Of a DNA stretch of 64,000 bases, positions 36,262 to 45,132 are shown in pieces. The first letter of the stretch is position 1, and each line of letters begins with the position of its first letter. Below the pieces are notes generated by a model. That model ran no database searches. It saw only the letters and a program-made list of their open reading frames with translations, and was not told where the DNA came from. The position numbers and the translations under genes are program-made. Origin of the DNA: Candidatus Eisenbacteria bacterium (GTDB taxonomy: Bacteria; Eisenbacteria; RBG-16-71-46; SZUA-252); NCBI GenBank assembly GCA_005893305.1, contig VBOZ01000010.1, forward strand, positions 165,303 to 229,302, read 5' to 3'.

Positions 36262-37029
36262 ATGGCGATCCGCGAGCTGGCCGAGATGACGTGGGAAGAG
36301 GCACGGGACCTCGACCGTAGCCGGACGGTGGCCATCCTCCCGGTGGGGGCGATCGAAGCGCACGGACCCCATCTTCCGCTCGGGACGGACGTCATCATCG
36401 CCCAGGCCATGGCCGGGTCCGGGGCGGCGCGCATCGCGGCCCAGGGCAAGTCGGTCGTGATCCTGCCGCCGCTTCCGTTCACCGCCGCTCCGTTCGGCGC
36501 CGGCTTTGCGGGGACCCTCTCGGTGACGCCCTCGACGGTGACCGCGCTGTTGCTGGATCTGGCGAGGGAGCTGACCCGCCAAGGCTTCGCCGCGCTGGCC
36601 ATCGCCAACGCCCATCTCGATCCGGCGCACCGGGACGCGCTCGCGGCCGCGGACCTCACCGCCCGCAAGGAGGGTCTCCTCCCGGTGGTCTGCCCCGACA
36701 TCACCCAGAAGCCATGGGTATCAAGGCTGACCGAGGAGTTCAAGGGCGGGGCGTGCCACGCCGGGCGGTACGAGGGCTCGATCGTCCTCGCCGCCCGCCC
36801 CGAGCTGGTGCGGGACGACGTGCGGAGAGCCCTGCCGGCGAATCCGGCCTCTCTCTCCCACGCGATCCGGGACGGAAAGCGCACGTTCGAGGAAGCGGGA
36901 GGCCCGCGCGCCTATTTCGGCTGGCCGGCCGATGCGACGGTCGAGGAAGGGCGGTCGAGCGTCGAGACGCTCGGAGCGGTCCTGGCCGAGGCGGTCCTGG
37001 GCGCCCTCGCCCCTGGGAGGGCCGCGTGA
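36262..37029 (+). CDS. Creatininase-family amidohydrolase
   Basis: Metal-dependent amidohydrolase of 255 residues, first gene of the catabolic operon. The family signature PVGAIEAHGPHLPLGTD supplies Glu32, His34 and Asp43; further ligands are likely His118 in NAHLDPAHRD and Glu171 in CHAGRYEGSI. The usual N-(G/A)-H-G-G-N motif is changed to NAHLDPAH. Superfamily members hydrolyse creatinine and also formamides (the archaeal ArfB deformylase). Because the operon makes N-formylkynurenine and consumes kynurenine but has no classical KynB, I propose, as inference, that this enzyme removes the formyl group. Creatinine itself is an unlikely substrate here. Its stop overlaps the next start (GTGA). 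Confidence 0.8.
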   Translation: MAIRELAEMTWEEARDLDRSRTVAILPVGAIEAHGPHLPLGTDVIIAQAMAGSGAARIAAQGKSVVILPPLPFTAAPFGAGFAGTLSVTPSTVTALLLDLARELTRQGFAALAIANAHLDPAHRDALAAADLTARKEGLLPVVCPDITQKPWVSRLTEEFKGGACHAGRYEGSIVLAARPELVRDDVRRALPANPASLSHAIRDGKRTFEEAGGPRAYFGWPADATVEEGRSSVETLGAVLAEAVLGALAPGRAA

Positions 37030-37811
37030 CGTCGGGCCCGCTCGACGGGCGCGGCGCGGTGGTGACCGGCGGCGGACGCGGGATCGGCGCCGCCGTCGCG
37101 CGTGCCTTGGCGGAAGCGGGAGCCCAAGTGGTCGTCGCCGCGAGAACGGCCGGTGACGTCGAGAAGGTCGCCGCAGCGCTGCGCGAGCGCGGAGGACGCG
37201 CGCACGCCGTCGCCTACGACGTGACCGATGAGGAGAGCGTCAAGCGCCTGGGGGAGGCGGCCCGGTACCACCTCGGCGCGGTCGACATTCTCGTGAACAA
37301 CGCGGGAGCCTCGGCCTCCGCGCCCCTCCACAAGACCACGCTCGAGGAATGGAACCGGATGCTCCTCGCGAACGCCACGGCCACGTTTCTTGTCACCCGC
37401 GAGTTCACGCCCGCCATGGTGGAGCGGCGGTGGGGCCGCGTGGTCAACGTCGCGTCGGTCGCCGGGCTCGAGGGCGCCAAGTACATCGCGCACTACAGCG
37501 CGGCGAAGCACGCCGTCGTGGGATTCACGCGCTCGATCGCGGTCGAGCTCGCGTCGTCCGGGGTCACCGCGAACGCTATCTGCCCCGGCTACGTGGACAC
37601 CCAGATGACCGACCGCACGCTCGCGATCGTCGAATCCCGCGCCGGCCTCTCGCACGATATGGCGCTCGCCGCGGTCCTCGCGACGACGGGCCAGGATCGC
37701 CTCATCACCCCGGAAGAGGTGGCGGCATCGGTCCTCGCGCTCTGCATGGAGGACACGGGCGGCGTGACCGGCCAGGCGATCCTGCTCCGTGGGGGCGTCC
37801 GCACCCCGTGA
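37026..37811 (+). CDS. Short-chain dehydrogenase/reductase (SDR)
   Basis: NAD(P)-dependent oxidoreductase of 261 residues from the GTG at 37026. Cofactor motif TGGGRGIG at about 17-24, structural NNAG near 92, catalytic Ser in NVASVAG, and Tyr/Lys in HYSAAKHAVVG. An Arg after the second strand (VVAARTAGD) suggests NADP. Classical SDR of the 3-hydroxyacyl-CoA dehydrogenase/FabG type. In this operon it probably oxidises or reduces an alicyclic CoA-ester intermediate after dearomatisation. Linked by GTGA overlaps on both sides. Confidence 0.87.
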   Translation: MTSGPLDGRGAVVTGGGRGIGAAVARALAEAGAQVVVAARTAGDVEKVAAALRERGGRAHAVAYDVTDEESVKRLGEAARYHLGAVDILVNNAGASASAPLHKTTLEEWNRMLLANATATFLVTREFTPAMVERRWGRVVNVASVAGLEGAKYIAHYSAAKHAVVGFTRSIAVELASSGVTANAICPGYVDTQMTDRTLAIVESRAGLSHDMALAAVLATTGQDRLITPEEVAASVLALCMEDTGGVTGQAILLRGGVRTP

Positions 37812-38218
37812 CATTCGAGATCTTCAATCCTCGAGAACTGGGCGAGCCGAGGGGCTGGAACAACGGGCTCCTCGCCCCGAACGGGGGGCGTCTCCTCTTC
37901 GTCGCGGGCCAGTCCGGATGGGAGACCGGCGCGCCGGGAGAGGCGCCGGGCTTCGTGGAGCAGTTCGCGCGGGCGCTCGACAAGGTGCTCCTGGTCGTGC
38001 GGGACGCGGGAGGCCAGGCGGTCGACGTCGCGCGGGTCACGATCTACGTGACCGATCTCTCGGCCTACCGCGCGAGCACGAAGCCGCTCGGCGAGGCGTG
38101 GCGCGCGCGGATGGGAAACCACTATCCCGCCGTCGCGATGCTCGAGGTCAAAGGGCTCGTCGATCGCGGAGCGGTCGTCGAGATCGAGGCCACCGCGGTC
38201 CTCACGGGAAGCCGGTAG
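37808..38218 (+). CDS. Rid (YjgF/YER057c/UK114) family protein
   Basis: Small protein of 136 residues from the GTG at 37808. Rid fold hallmarks: LLFVAGQSGWETGAPG, FARALDKVLLVVRDAGGQAV, VARVTIYVTDLSAYR and VVEIEATAVL. The arginine that RidA uses to bind carboxylates of imines lies in A-R-L before the last strand of E. coli RidA; here the matching stretch is LEVKGLVDRG, with Gly at that place, so this is not an archetypal RidA. A role in hydrolysing the enamine of 2-amino-cyclohexenecarboxyl-CoA intermediates is possible from context but unproven. Confidence 0.83.
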   Translation: MTFEIFNPRELGEPRGWNNGLLAPNGGRLLFVAGQSGWETGAPGEAPGFVEQFARALDKVLLVVRDAGGQAVDVARVTIYVTDLSAYRASTKPLGEAWRARMGNHYPAVAMLEVKGLVDRGAVVEIEATAVLTGSR

Positions 38219-38219
38219 G

Positions 38220-39020
38220 GTGCCGCTCTCGCCTCGATCGTTCCTCTACAAGCTGGATGCCCCGACCGGTGTCGCGACGATCACCCTCAATCGCCCCGAG
38301 CGCCTCAACGCGCTCACGTTCGAGGTCTATGCCGAGCTCCGGGACACCTTCGCGGCGCTCGACACCGAGCCCGGCGTGCGCGCGATCGTGCTCACCGGCG
38401 CGGGCCGCGCGTTCTGCTCGGGCGGGGACGTGGAGGATATTATCGGGGCGCTCTTCGCGCGGGACCGGGCGGGTCTCCGCGAATTCACGACGATGACCTG
38501 CGATCTCATCCGAAATATCCGCCGCGTGGGCCGCCCGGTGGTCGCGGCGCTCAACGGCACGGTGGCCGGCGCCGGGGCGGTGATCGCGGCCGCCTGCGAC
38601 ATGCGCGTCGCGGCGGAGTCGGCGAAGATCGCCTTCCTCTTCGTGCGCGTAGGGCTTTCGGGCGCCGACATGGGCGCCTCCTGGCTCCTCCCGCGCCTCG
38701 TGGGGCTGGGCCGCGCGACGGAGCTCTTGATGACCGGCGACTTCATCGACGCGAAGCGCGCCTATGAGATCGGGCTCTACCAGCGCGTCGTCGCCCAGGA
38801 GCAGGTGTTCCCCGAAGCGGTCGCGCTCGCCGAGAAGCTCGCGCGCGGCCCCTCGCCGGCCCTCGCCGTCACGAAGCGGGCCCTCGACCTCGAGGCCACA
38901 CTCAGTCTGGAGGAAGCGCTTCGCTTCGAGGCCGACGCGCAGGCCGAGCTGATGGAGCACGCCAACTTCCGCGAAGCGTACGAAGCCTTCCGCGCGAAAC
39001 GGGAGCCGAAGTTCCGCTGA
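38220..39020 (+). CDS. Enoyl-CoA hydratase/isomerase family protein
   Basis: Crotonase-fold enzyme of 266 residues from the GTG at 38220. N-terminal [17 protein letters not shown], oxyanion-hole strand [13 protein letters not shown], and [20 protein letters not shown], the second oxyanion peptide. The usual catalytic Glu region reads [19 protein letters not shown]; Asp in place of one Glu suggests a variant hydratase, ring hydrolase or isomerase. Fits a beta-oxidation-like step on the dearomatised CoA ester. Its TGA overlaps the ATG of the next gene. Confidence 0.87.
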   Translation: MPLSPRSFLYKLDAPTGVATITLNRPERLNALTFEVYAELRDTFAALDTEPGVRAIVLTGAGRAFCSGGDVEDIIGALFARDRAGLREFTTMTCDLIRNIRRVGRPVVAALNGTVAGAGAVIAAACDMRVAAESAKIAFLFVRVGLSGADMGASWLLPRLVGLGRATELLMTGDFIDAKRAYEIGLYQRVVAQEQVFPEAVALAEKLARGPSPALAVTKRALDLEATLSLEEALRFEADAQAELMEHANFREAYEAFRAKREPKFR

Positions 39021-40174
39021 TGAAGATCCCCGACCCGCGGCCGATCCGCGCCTTCCTCGAGGACCGGCACGCTGCCTTCGCCAGGGAAATCGGCACGTTC
39101 GCGTCGAAGGAGCTCGCGCCCCTGCTCCCGCCGGTCGACGACGCCGCGGCGAGGCGGGACGCGCGCGCCATCCTGGCCCGGCTCGGCGCCGGCGGATGGC
39201 TCGAGCCGATCCGGCGTCAGGACTGGCGGAGCTGCTCCCTCGTCCGCGAGGCGCTGGCCGCCGCCTCCCCGCTCGCGGACGCGGTCTTCGCGCTCCAGGG
39301 TCTCGGGACCGTGCCGATTCTCCTCGCGGACAACGCCACGATGCGGGAGCGGTGGGTCGCGGACGCCGTGGCCGGCGGCGCGATGGCCGCCTTCGCCATG
39401 ACGGAGCGGGAGGCGGGGTCGGACATCGCGGCGATCGCGACGGTGGCGCGGCGGGACGGCCAGAGCTACATCCTGAACGGCGCGAAGGCCTTCATCTCGA
39501 ACGCCGGGATCGCGGATTTCTACGTCACGTTCGCGTCCACCGACCCGGCGGCGGGCGGGAAGGGGATCTCCTGCTTCGTCGTGCCCGCCGATTCTCCCGG
39601 ACTCCGGTTCGTGGGACCCCAGGTCATGTCGGCCCCGCATCCGCTCGGGGAGATCGCGTTCGAGGATTGCCGTGTACCCGCCTCGAACCGGCTCGGCGAG
39701 GAGGGGCGTGGGTTCGCGCTCGGCCTGAAGACGCTCGATCGCCTGCGGGCGACGGTGGGCGCCGCGGCCTGCGGCATGGCGGCACGGGCGCTGCACGAGG
39801 CGCTGGATCACGCGCGGGGCCGCCGGCAATTCGGAAAGCCGCTCGCCGAATTCCAGCTCGTCCAGGAGAAATTGGCCCGGATGGCGACGGATCTCTCGGC
39901 CGCGCGCCTCCTCGTCTACCGCGCCGCCTGGGCCGCGGACGGGGGAGCCGAGCGCGTCACGCTGGAAGCCGCGATGGCGAAGGCGTTCGCCACCGAAGCG
40001 GCGCAGCGCATCGTCGACGACGCGGTCCAGATCCTGGGCGGCGCCGGCGTCCTGGCGTCGCACCCCGTCGATCGGCTCTATCGCGCCGTCCGCGCGCTTC
40101 GGATCTACGAAGGGACGACCGAGATCCAGCACCTCGTCATCGCGGGCCAGATCACGCAGGACGGGGAGTCGTGA
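39020..40174 (+). CDS. Acyl-CoA dehydrogenase
   Basis: FAD-dependent acyl-CoA dehydrogenase of 384 residues. Visible: [14 protein letters not shown] (FAD/substrate-binding), [47 protein letters not shown] and [16 protein letters not shown] with the catalytic Glu. Complete. In this operon it probably introduces a double bond next to the thioester of an alicyclic acyl-CoA made by the downstream monooxygenase/reductase. Overlaps neighbours by one and four bases. Confidence 0.9.
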   Translation: MKIPDPRPIRAFLEDRHAAFAREIGTFASKELAPLLPPVDDAAARRDARAILARLGAGGWLEPIRRQDWRSCSLVREALAAASPLADAVFALQGLGTVPILLADNATMRERWVADAVAGGAMAAFAMTEREAGSDIAAIATVARRDGQSYILNGAKAFISNAGIADFYVTFASTDPAAGGKGISCFVVPADSPGLRFVGPQVMSAPHPLGEIAFEDCRVPASNRLGEEGRGFALGLKTLDRLRATVGAAACGMAARALHEALDHARGRRQFGKPLAEFQLVQEKLARMATDLSAARLLVYRAAWAADGGAERVTLEAAMAKAFATEAAQRIVDDAVQILGGAGVLASHPVDRLYRAVRALRIYEGTTEIQHLVIAGQITQDGES

Positions 40175-42462
40175 GGGTCGTGAGCGTCGGGGGCGGACCC
40201 GCCGGCCTCTTCTTCGCGATCCTCCTCAAGAAGCTCGACCCGCGCCACGAGGTCGAGGTCTACGAGCGGAACCGCCTCGACGACACCTTCGGCTTCGGCG
40301 TCGTCTTCTCGGACGCCACCGAGGAGGCCCTGGCGCACGGGGATCGGGAGACCGTCTCCGCCATGGCGGCGGCGAGCCACCGCTGGGACGACATCGAGAT
40401 CCACTACCGCGGCACCACGCTCACGTCCACCGGGCACGGCTTCTCCGGCCTGTCGCGGAAGGCGCTCCTCAAGATCCTGGCAGACCGGTGCCGGGCCCTG
40501 GGCGTGCGTCTCTGCTTCGAGCGCGAGATCGTAGACCCGGAAGAGGTGCGCGGCGCAGACCTCGTCCTCGCCGCCGACGGGGCCAACTCCGTCGTGCGGG
40601 AGCGCTACCGCGATCAATTCCGGCCGGCCGTGGACGTGCGGCCGAACCGGTTCGCGTGGTTCGGCACGACGAAGCCGTTTCCGGCCTTCACCTTCTATTT
40701 CAAGCACGACCCCCACGGCCTCTGGCGGGTCCACGCCTACCAGTACGACCGCACGCACTCGACCTTCATCGTCGAGGCCCGCGAGGAGACGTGGCGCGCC
40801 GCCGGGATGGAGCGCGCGACCGAGCAGGAGACCATCGCCCTTTGCGAGCGGCTCTTCGCCGATGAGCTCCAGGGGCATCGGCTGCTCTCCAATCGCTCGA
40901 TCTGGCGGAGCTTTCCCACGATTCGAAACGAGCGGTGGCGTCACGAGAACGTCGTGCTTCTCGGAGACGCCGCCCACACGGCCCACTTCTCGGTCGGCTC
41001 CGGAACCAAGCTGGCGATGGAGGATTCCATCGCGCTGGTAGAAGCGATTGGAGCGCACCGGGATCTCCCGGCGGCCCTCGACGCCTATGAGACGGCGAGG
41101 CGTCCGGCCGTGGAGAGCCTCCAGCGCGCGGCGCAGGCCAGCCTCCAGTGGTTCGAGGACACCGAGCGCTACATGGAGCTGGATCCGCTCCAGTTCTCGT
41201 TCGCTTTGTTGACCCGAAGCCTCCGGGTAACGCATCAAAATTTGAAGGCGCGCGACCCCAAGTTCGTCGCCCGCGTGGACGGCTGGTTCGCGGGGCAGGC
41301 AGCCCGGCAGTCGGGCGCTCCACTGCCCGCACCCGCTCTCGCTGGGCACGCGATCGCCGCCTCCGCCGCGCCCGCCCCGCCACCACCGCTCTTCACCCCG
41401 TTCCGGCTGCGCGACCTCGTGCTCCCGAACCGCGTCGTGGTCTCTCCCATGTGCCAGTACTCGGCGGAGGACGGCACCCCGAATGATTGGCACCTCGTGC
41501 ATCTGGGTTCCCGCGCGATGGGGGGCGCGGGGCTGGTCTTCGCGGAGATGACCAACGTGAGCTCCGAGGGACGGATCTCGCCCGGCTGCACCGGGCTCTA
41601 CAAGCCGGAGCACGCGGCGGCGTGGGGGCGCATCGTGAAGTTCGTTCACGGGACGACCCCGGCCAAGATCGCGATCCAGCTCGGACACGCCGGGCGGAAG
41701 GCGTCGACCCGGCGCTCCTGGGAGGGGGACAACGAGCCGCTCCCCGGGGGAAACTGGCCCATCGTCGCGCCCTCCGCGATCGCCTACTATCCGCACAGCC
41801 AGGTACCCAAGGAGATGACGCGCGGCGACATGGACGCCGCGATCGCCGACTACGCCCGCGCGACCCGGCTCGCGATGGAGGCCGGCTTCGACATGCTCGA
41901 GATCCACATGGCGCACGGCTACCTCCTCGCAAGCTTCATCTCGCCGCTCACGAACCGGCGAAACGACGCGTACGGAGGCCCGCTCGAGAACCGCATGCGC
42001 TTTCCGCTCGAGATCTTCGACGCGGTCCGGGCCGCATGGCCCAAGGAACGGCCGATGTCGGCGCGCATCTCCGCCGTCGACTGGTACCCTGGCGGCCACG
42101 GGCCGGAGGACGCGGTGGGGGTCGCTCGGATGCTGAAGGCGCACGGCTGCGACATCATCGACGTCTCGGCGGGACAGACGGTGCCGGACCAGCGGCCGGT
42201 ATACGGGCGGCTCTTCCAGACTCCGTTCGCCGACCGGATTCGCCACGAGGTGGGGATCGCGACCATGGCTGTCGGCAATATCTCGTCGTACGCGGACGTG
42301 AACACGATTCTCGCGGCGGGGCGCGCCGATCTCTGTCTCCTGGCGCGCGCCCACCTGTGGGACCCGTATTGGACGCGCCACGCGGCCCACGAGCTGGGAT
42401 ATCCCCTGCGCTGGCCCGACCCGTACGAGTCGCTCAACACCTACAAGCCGCGATTCACCTGA
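40171..42462 (+). CDS. Fused 2-aminobenzoyl-CoA monooxygenase/reductase (ACMR-like)
   Basis: Fusion flavoenzyme of 763 residues from the GTG at 40171 (GTGA overlap). Residues 1-400 are a FAD aromatic hydroxylase: GGGPAG (7-12), [16 protein letters not shown], and [11 protein letters not shown] at 263-273. Residues 410-763 are an Old Yellow Enzyme-type reductase: [50 protein letters not shown]. The two-domain layout is that of 2-aminobenzoyl-CoA monooxygenase/reductase of Azoarcus evansii, which hydroxylates and then reduces anthraniloyl-CoA to a non-aromatic product; salicylyl-CoA 5-hydroxylase is the nearest alternative. The kynureninase gene downstream favours anthraniloyl-CoA. Confidence 0.88.
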   Translation: MRVVSVGGGPAGLFFAILLKKLDPRHEVEVYERNRLDDTFGFGVVFSDATEEALAHGDRETVSAMAAASHRWDDIEIHYRGTTLTSTGHGFSGLSRKALLKILADRCRALGVRLCFEREIVDPEEVRGADLVLAADGANSVVRERYRDQFRPAVDVRPNRFAWFGTTKPFPAFTFYFKHDPHGLWRVHAYQYDRTHSTFIVEAREETWRAAGMERATEQETIALCERLFADELQGHRLLSNRSIWRSFPTIRNERWRHENVVLLGDAAHTAHFSVGSGTKLAMEDSIALVEAIGAHRDLPAALDAYETARRPAVESLQRAAQASLQWFEDTERYMELDPLQFSFALLTRSLRVTHQNLKARDPKFVARVDGWFAGQAARQSGAPLPAPALAGHAIAASAAPAPPPPLFTPFRLRDLVLPNRVVVSPMCQYSAEDGTPNDWHLVHLGSRAMGGAGLVFAEMTNVSSEGRISPGCTGLYKPEHAAAWGRIVKFVHGTTPAKIAIQLGHAGRKASTRRSWEGDNEPLPGGNWPIVAPSAIAYYPHSQVPKEMTRGDMDAAIADYARATRLAMEAGFDMLEIHMAHGYLLASFISPLTNRRNDAYGGPLENRMRFPLEIFDAVRAAWPKERPMSARISAVDWYPGGHGPEDAVGVARMLKAHGCDIIDVSAGQTVPDQRPVYGRLFQTPFADRIRHEVGIATMAVGNISSYADVNTILAAGRADLCLLARAHLWDPYWTRHAAHELGYPLRWPDPYESLNTYKPRFT

Positions 42463-42467
42463 GGAGC

Positions 42468-43256
42468 ATGCCGATGCCGGTCACCTACTCCAGCTACCTG
42501 AAGCTCGACGAGCTCCTCTCGCTCCAACAGCCGATCTCGGACGGACCCGAGCACGACGAGACGCTCTTCATCGTCATCCATCAGGTCTACGAGCTCTGGT
42601 TCAAGGAGCTGTTGCACGAGATCGACTATCTCAAGGTGCTTCTGGAGAAGCGCGACACGCCCCGCGCCCTTCATACCCTGAAGCGCGTGCTCACGATCCT
42701 GAAGGTGGTGGTCGCCCAGATCGACGTGCTCGAGACCATGACCCCGCTCGAGTTCCTCTCGTTCCGGGAGCGGCTCGAGTCGGGGAGCGGGTTCCAATCG
42801 TTCCAATTTCGGGAGCTCGAGTTCGTGCTCGGCATGAAGAACGCCGCCGCGCTCGAGCGTTATCCGAAGGAAAGCCCGGCCCGGCGCCGCCTGGAGGGCC
42901 GTCTCGCAGAGCCCACCCTGTGGGACGCGTTCCTCCGCTTCCTCGGAGCGTCGGGATACAAGGTCCCGCCCGCCCTCCTGAAGCGCGACGTGCGCGAGCC
43001 CATTCCCTCCGACCCCGAGCTCCGGCCCGTCCTCATCGACGTCTACCGGCGCGATTCGACCGTGGCCTCGCTCTGCGAGCGGCTCGTGGACCTCGACGAG
43101 GGATTCCAGGAATGGCGCTACCGCCACGTGAAGATGGTCCAGCGCACGATCGGAACGAAGCACGGAACGGGTGGGTCCCAGGGGGCGGAGTATCTGATGA
43201 CCACGCTCAACAAGCCGTTCTTTCCCGACCTCTGGGCGATCCGGACGGATCTCTAG
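42468..43256 (+). CDS. kynA: Tryptophan 2,3-dioxygenase
   Basis: Heme dioxygenase, L-tryptophan to N-formylkynurenine, 262 residues. The ATG at 42468 follows GAGGAGC; a second in-frame ATG is at 42474. Visible: TYSSYLKLDELLSLQQP, HDETLFIVIHQVYELWFK (substrate and heme pocket His), SGSGFQSFQFRELEF, and EWRYRHVKMVQRTIGTKHGT with the heme-region His and the GTGGS loop. Length and motifs are canonical. Five bases separate it from the preceding stop codon and eleven from kynU. Confidence 0.95.
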   Translation: MPMPVTYSSYLKLDELLSLQQPISDGPEHDETLFIVIHQVYELWFKELLHEIDYLKVLLEKRDTPRALHTLKRVLTILKVVVAQIDVLETMTPLEFLSFRERLESGSGFQSFQFRELEFVLGMKNAAALERYPKESPARRRLEGRLAEPTLWDAFLRFLGASGYKVPPALLKRDVREPIPSDPELRPVLIDVYRRDSTVASLCERLVDLDEGFQEWRYRHVKMVQRTIGTKHGTGGSQGAEYLMTTLNKPFFPDLWAIRTDL

Positions 43257-43267
43257 GAGCGCGGCGC

Positions 43268-44485
43268 ATGCCCACACTCGCGGACCTCGTAAAGAGCCCC
43301 AACCCTCTCGCCGCGCACTACTCGCGATTCCGGGTCACGGAGCGCATCCTCCTCACGGGGCATTCGCATCAGGCGTGGCCCGACGTCGCGTTCGAGGGAC
43401 AGATCGATGCTTGGGTCGAGGCCGCCGAGCAGGTCGACGACAAGTGGTCGCGGGCCGGGGAGAAGGCGAGCCGGGTGCGGCGCGGCTACGCGCGGCTCCT
43501 CGGGGCCGCCGAGGGCGAGATCGCTCTCGGGCAGAACACACACGAGCTTTTAACCCGCTTCCTGTCGGCCCTGCCGCTTCGGGAGCGGCCGCGCCTCGTG
43601 ACCACCGACGGGGAGTTCCACGCGCTCCGCCGGCAACTCGATCGCCTGGCGGAAGAGGGCGTCATCGAGGTCGTGAAGGTCGCCTCCGCCCCCGCCGACT
43701 CCATCGCGGAGCGGCTGCGCGCGGCCGTGAACTTGAAGACGGCCGCGGTTCTCGCGTCATCCGTGCTGTTCGGGAACGCGCACATCGTGCCCGGCCTCAG
43801 CAGCGTGCTCGAAGCCTGCCGCAAGGCGGGCGCCGAGCTGATGGTCGACGCCTACCACCACCTGAACATCGTTCCGTTCTCGTTGAAGGGGGAGGGCCTT
43901 CAAGACGCGTTCGTAGTCGGGGGCGGCTACAAGTATTGCCAGCTCGGAGAAGGGAACGCCTACCTGCGCGTTCCGCCGCACGGGGAGAATCTCCGTCCGG
44001 TTCTCACGGGCTGGTTCAGCGAGTTCGCGCGGCTCTCGGAGCGCCCGGGCGGCCGGACCCCCTACGGCGCCGGGCCGGCGCGGTGGGCGGGCGCGACGTA
44101 CGATCCCACGAGCCACTATCGCGCCGCCCGCGTCTTCGATTTCTTCGAGGAGCAGGGGCTGACGCCGGAGCTTCTGCGTGGAGTGAGCCGCCACCAGGTC
44201 GGACTCTTGGCCGAGCGCTTCGACTCGCTCGGCCTCGATCCAGGCGTCGTCGACCGGGATCGCTCGGTTCCGCTCGAGAAGATCGGGGGATTTCTCTCGC
44301 TCCGGAGTCCGTATGCCCGTGAGCTTTACAAGGGATTGCACGATCGGGGCGTCCTGACCGACTACCGAGGCGACTTGCTCCGGGTGGGGCCCGCGCCCTA
44401 TATTGCCGACGAGCAGCTCCGGGCGGCTATCGATGCGCTTGGGGAGGCGGCTCGAATGGAATCAACCAAAGGAGGATCAAGGTGA
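43268..44485 (+). CDS. kynU: Kynureninase
   Basis: PLP hydrolase cleaving kynurenine to anthranilate and alanine, 405 residues. Visible: TGHSHQAWPDVAFEGQIDAW, LGQNTHELLTRFLSAL, VDAYHHLNIVPFSL (PLP Asp), GGGYKYCQLGEGNAYLR with the Schiff-base Lys, and TGWFSEFARL. Together with kynA it gives the route to anthranilate; the operon then holds the anthraniloyl-CoA enzyme, which argues for catabolism rather than NAD synthesis (no kynurenine monooxygenase or 3-hydroxyanthranilate dioxygenase is seen). The TGA overlaps the start of the next gene. Confidence 0.93.
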   Translation: MPTLADLVKSPNPLAAHYSRFRVTERILLTGHSHQAWPDVAFEGQIDAWVEAAEQVDDKWSRAGEKASRVRRGYARLLGAAEGEIALGQNTHELLTRFLSALPLRERPRLVTTDGEFHALRRQLDRLAEEGVIEVVKVASAPADSIAERLRAAVNLKTAAVLASSVLFGNAHIVPGLSSVLEACRKAGAELMVDAYHHLNIVPFSLKGEGLQDAFVVGGGYKYCQLGEGNAYLRVPPHGENLRPVLTGWFSEFARLSERPGGRTPYGAGPARWAGATYDPTSHYRAARVFDFFEEQGLTPELLRGVSRHQVGLLAERFDSLGLDPGVVDRDRSVPLEKIGGFLSLRSPYARELYKGLHDRGVLTDYRGDLLRVGPAPYIADEQLRAAIDALGEAARMESTKGGSR

Positions 44486-45111
44486 AATGGACTTCCCGCA
44501 TCCTCATCCTCGCCATCCTGTTCGCGGCAATGTCCGGCTGCCAGAAGGGGCAGAAGGCCGCGGCCTCGAAGGAGGGGCGATCGAGCACGAGCGCGAAGGT
44601 CAAGAACGCCAGCGCTAAGCCCGCGGGGAAGACCGCGACATCCAAGAAGGAGAGCGCGAAATTGGCGTCCTCGAGCACGAAGTCCTCGAGCGCCAAGACC
44701 TCGAGCACGAAGTCCTCAAGCACGAAGTCGTCGAGCGCGAAGGCCGAGACCTCGCATGAGAAAGCCTCAAACCTCCACTTCACGCATCCGGGCGTCCTCA
44801 CCATGTCCGACAACGGCAGGTCGTTCGACGTCAGGCAAGGCGAGGTGATCGTCGTGAAGCTGGATTCCAATCACTCGTCCGGATTCAGCTGGTCGCTGGG
44901 TGAGGATATCGGCGCCGTGGTGAAGCAGGATGGAAAGTCCGTCTACGCTCGCAACACGAGCAAGTCCGGGAAGATCCTGAGCGGCGGCAACGAGACTTGG
45001 CGCTTCCGCACGGTCGGGACGGGACGGGAAACCGTGAAGCTCGAGTACCGGCGCTCGTGGGAGCGGAACTTCCCCGATCGCACGTTTCGCTTCAGCCTGA
45101 CGGTGCGATAG
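44482..45111 (+). CDS. Lipoprotein with chagasin-like (I42) protease-inhibitor domain
   Basis: Lipoprotein of 209 residues from the GTG at 44482, overlapping the kynU stop; GGAGGATCAAG precedes it. Signal peptide and lipobox LFAAMSGC. Residues 25-90 are a low-complexity Ser/Lys/Ala tract with repeated S-S-(T/A)-K units. The C-terminal 110 residues match chagasin-type inhibitors of cysteine peptidases in pattern: VRQGEVIVVKLDSN, then SSGFSWSLG (the L2 loop, usually NPTTGY), ETWRFRTVGTG, and VKLEYRRSWE (the L6 loop, usually RPW). Probably restrains cysteine peptidases at the cell envelope. Its tie to the catabolic operon may be only positional. Confidence 0.75.
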   Translation: MKWTSRILILAILFAAMSGCQKGQKAAASKEGRSSTSAKVKNASAKPAGKTATSKKESAKLASSSTKSSSAKTSSTKSSSTKSSSAKAETSHEKASNLHFTHPGVLTMSDNGRSFDVRQGEVIVVKLDSNHSSGFSWSLGEDIGAVVKQDGKSVYARNTSKSGKILSGGNETWRFRTVGTGRETVKLEYRRSWERNFPDRTFRFSLTVR

Positions 45112-45132
45112 AGCCAGGTCTCGGCTGAGACC

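Noticed and set aside
37808..38218. Rid-family protein named RidA
   Set aside because: The RidA-defining arginine is not present at the expected site, so a generic family name is safer.
40105..42390. A 761-residue antisense frame under the ACMR-like gene
   Set aside because: Shadow of a clearly recognised enzyme; composition is typical of antisense high-G+C sequence.
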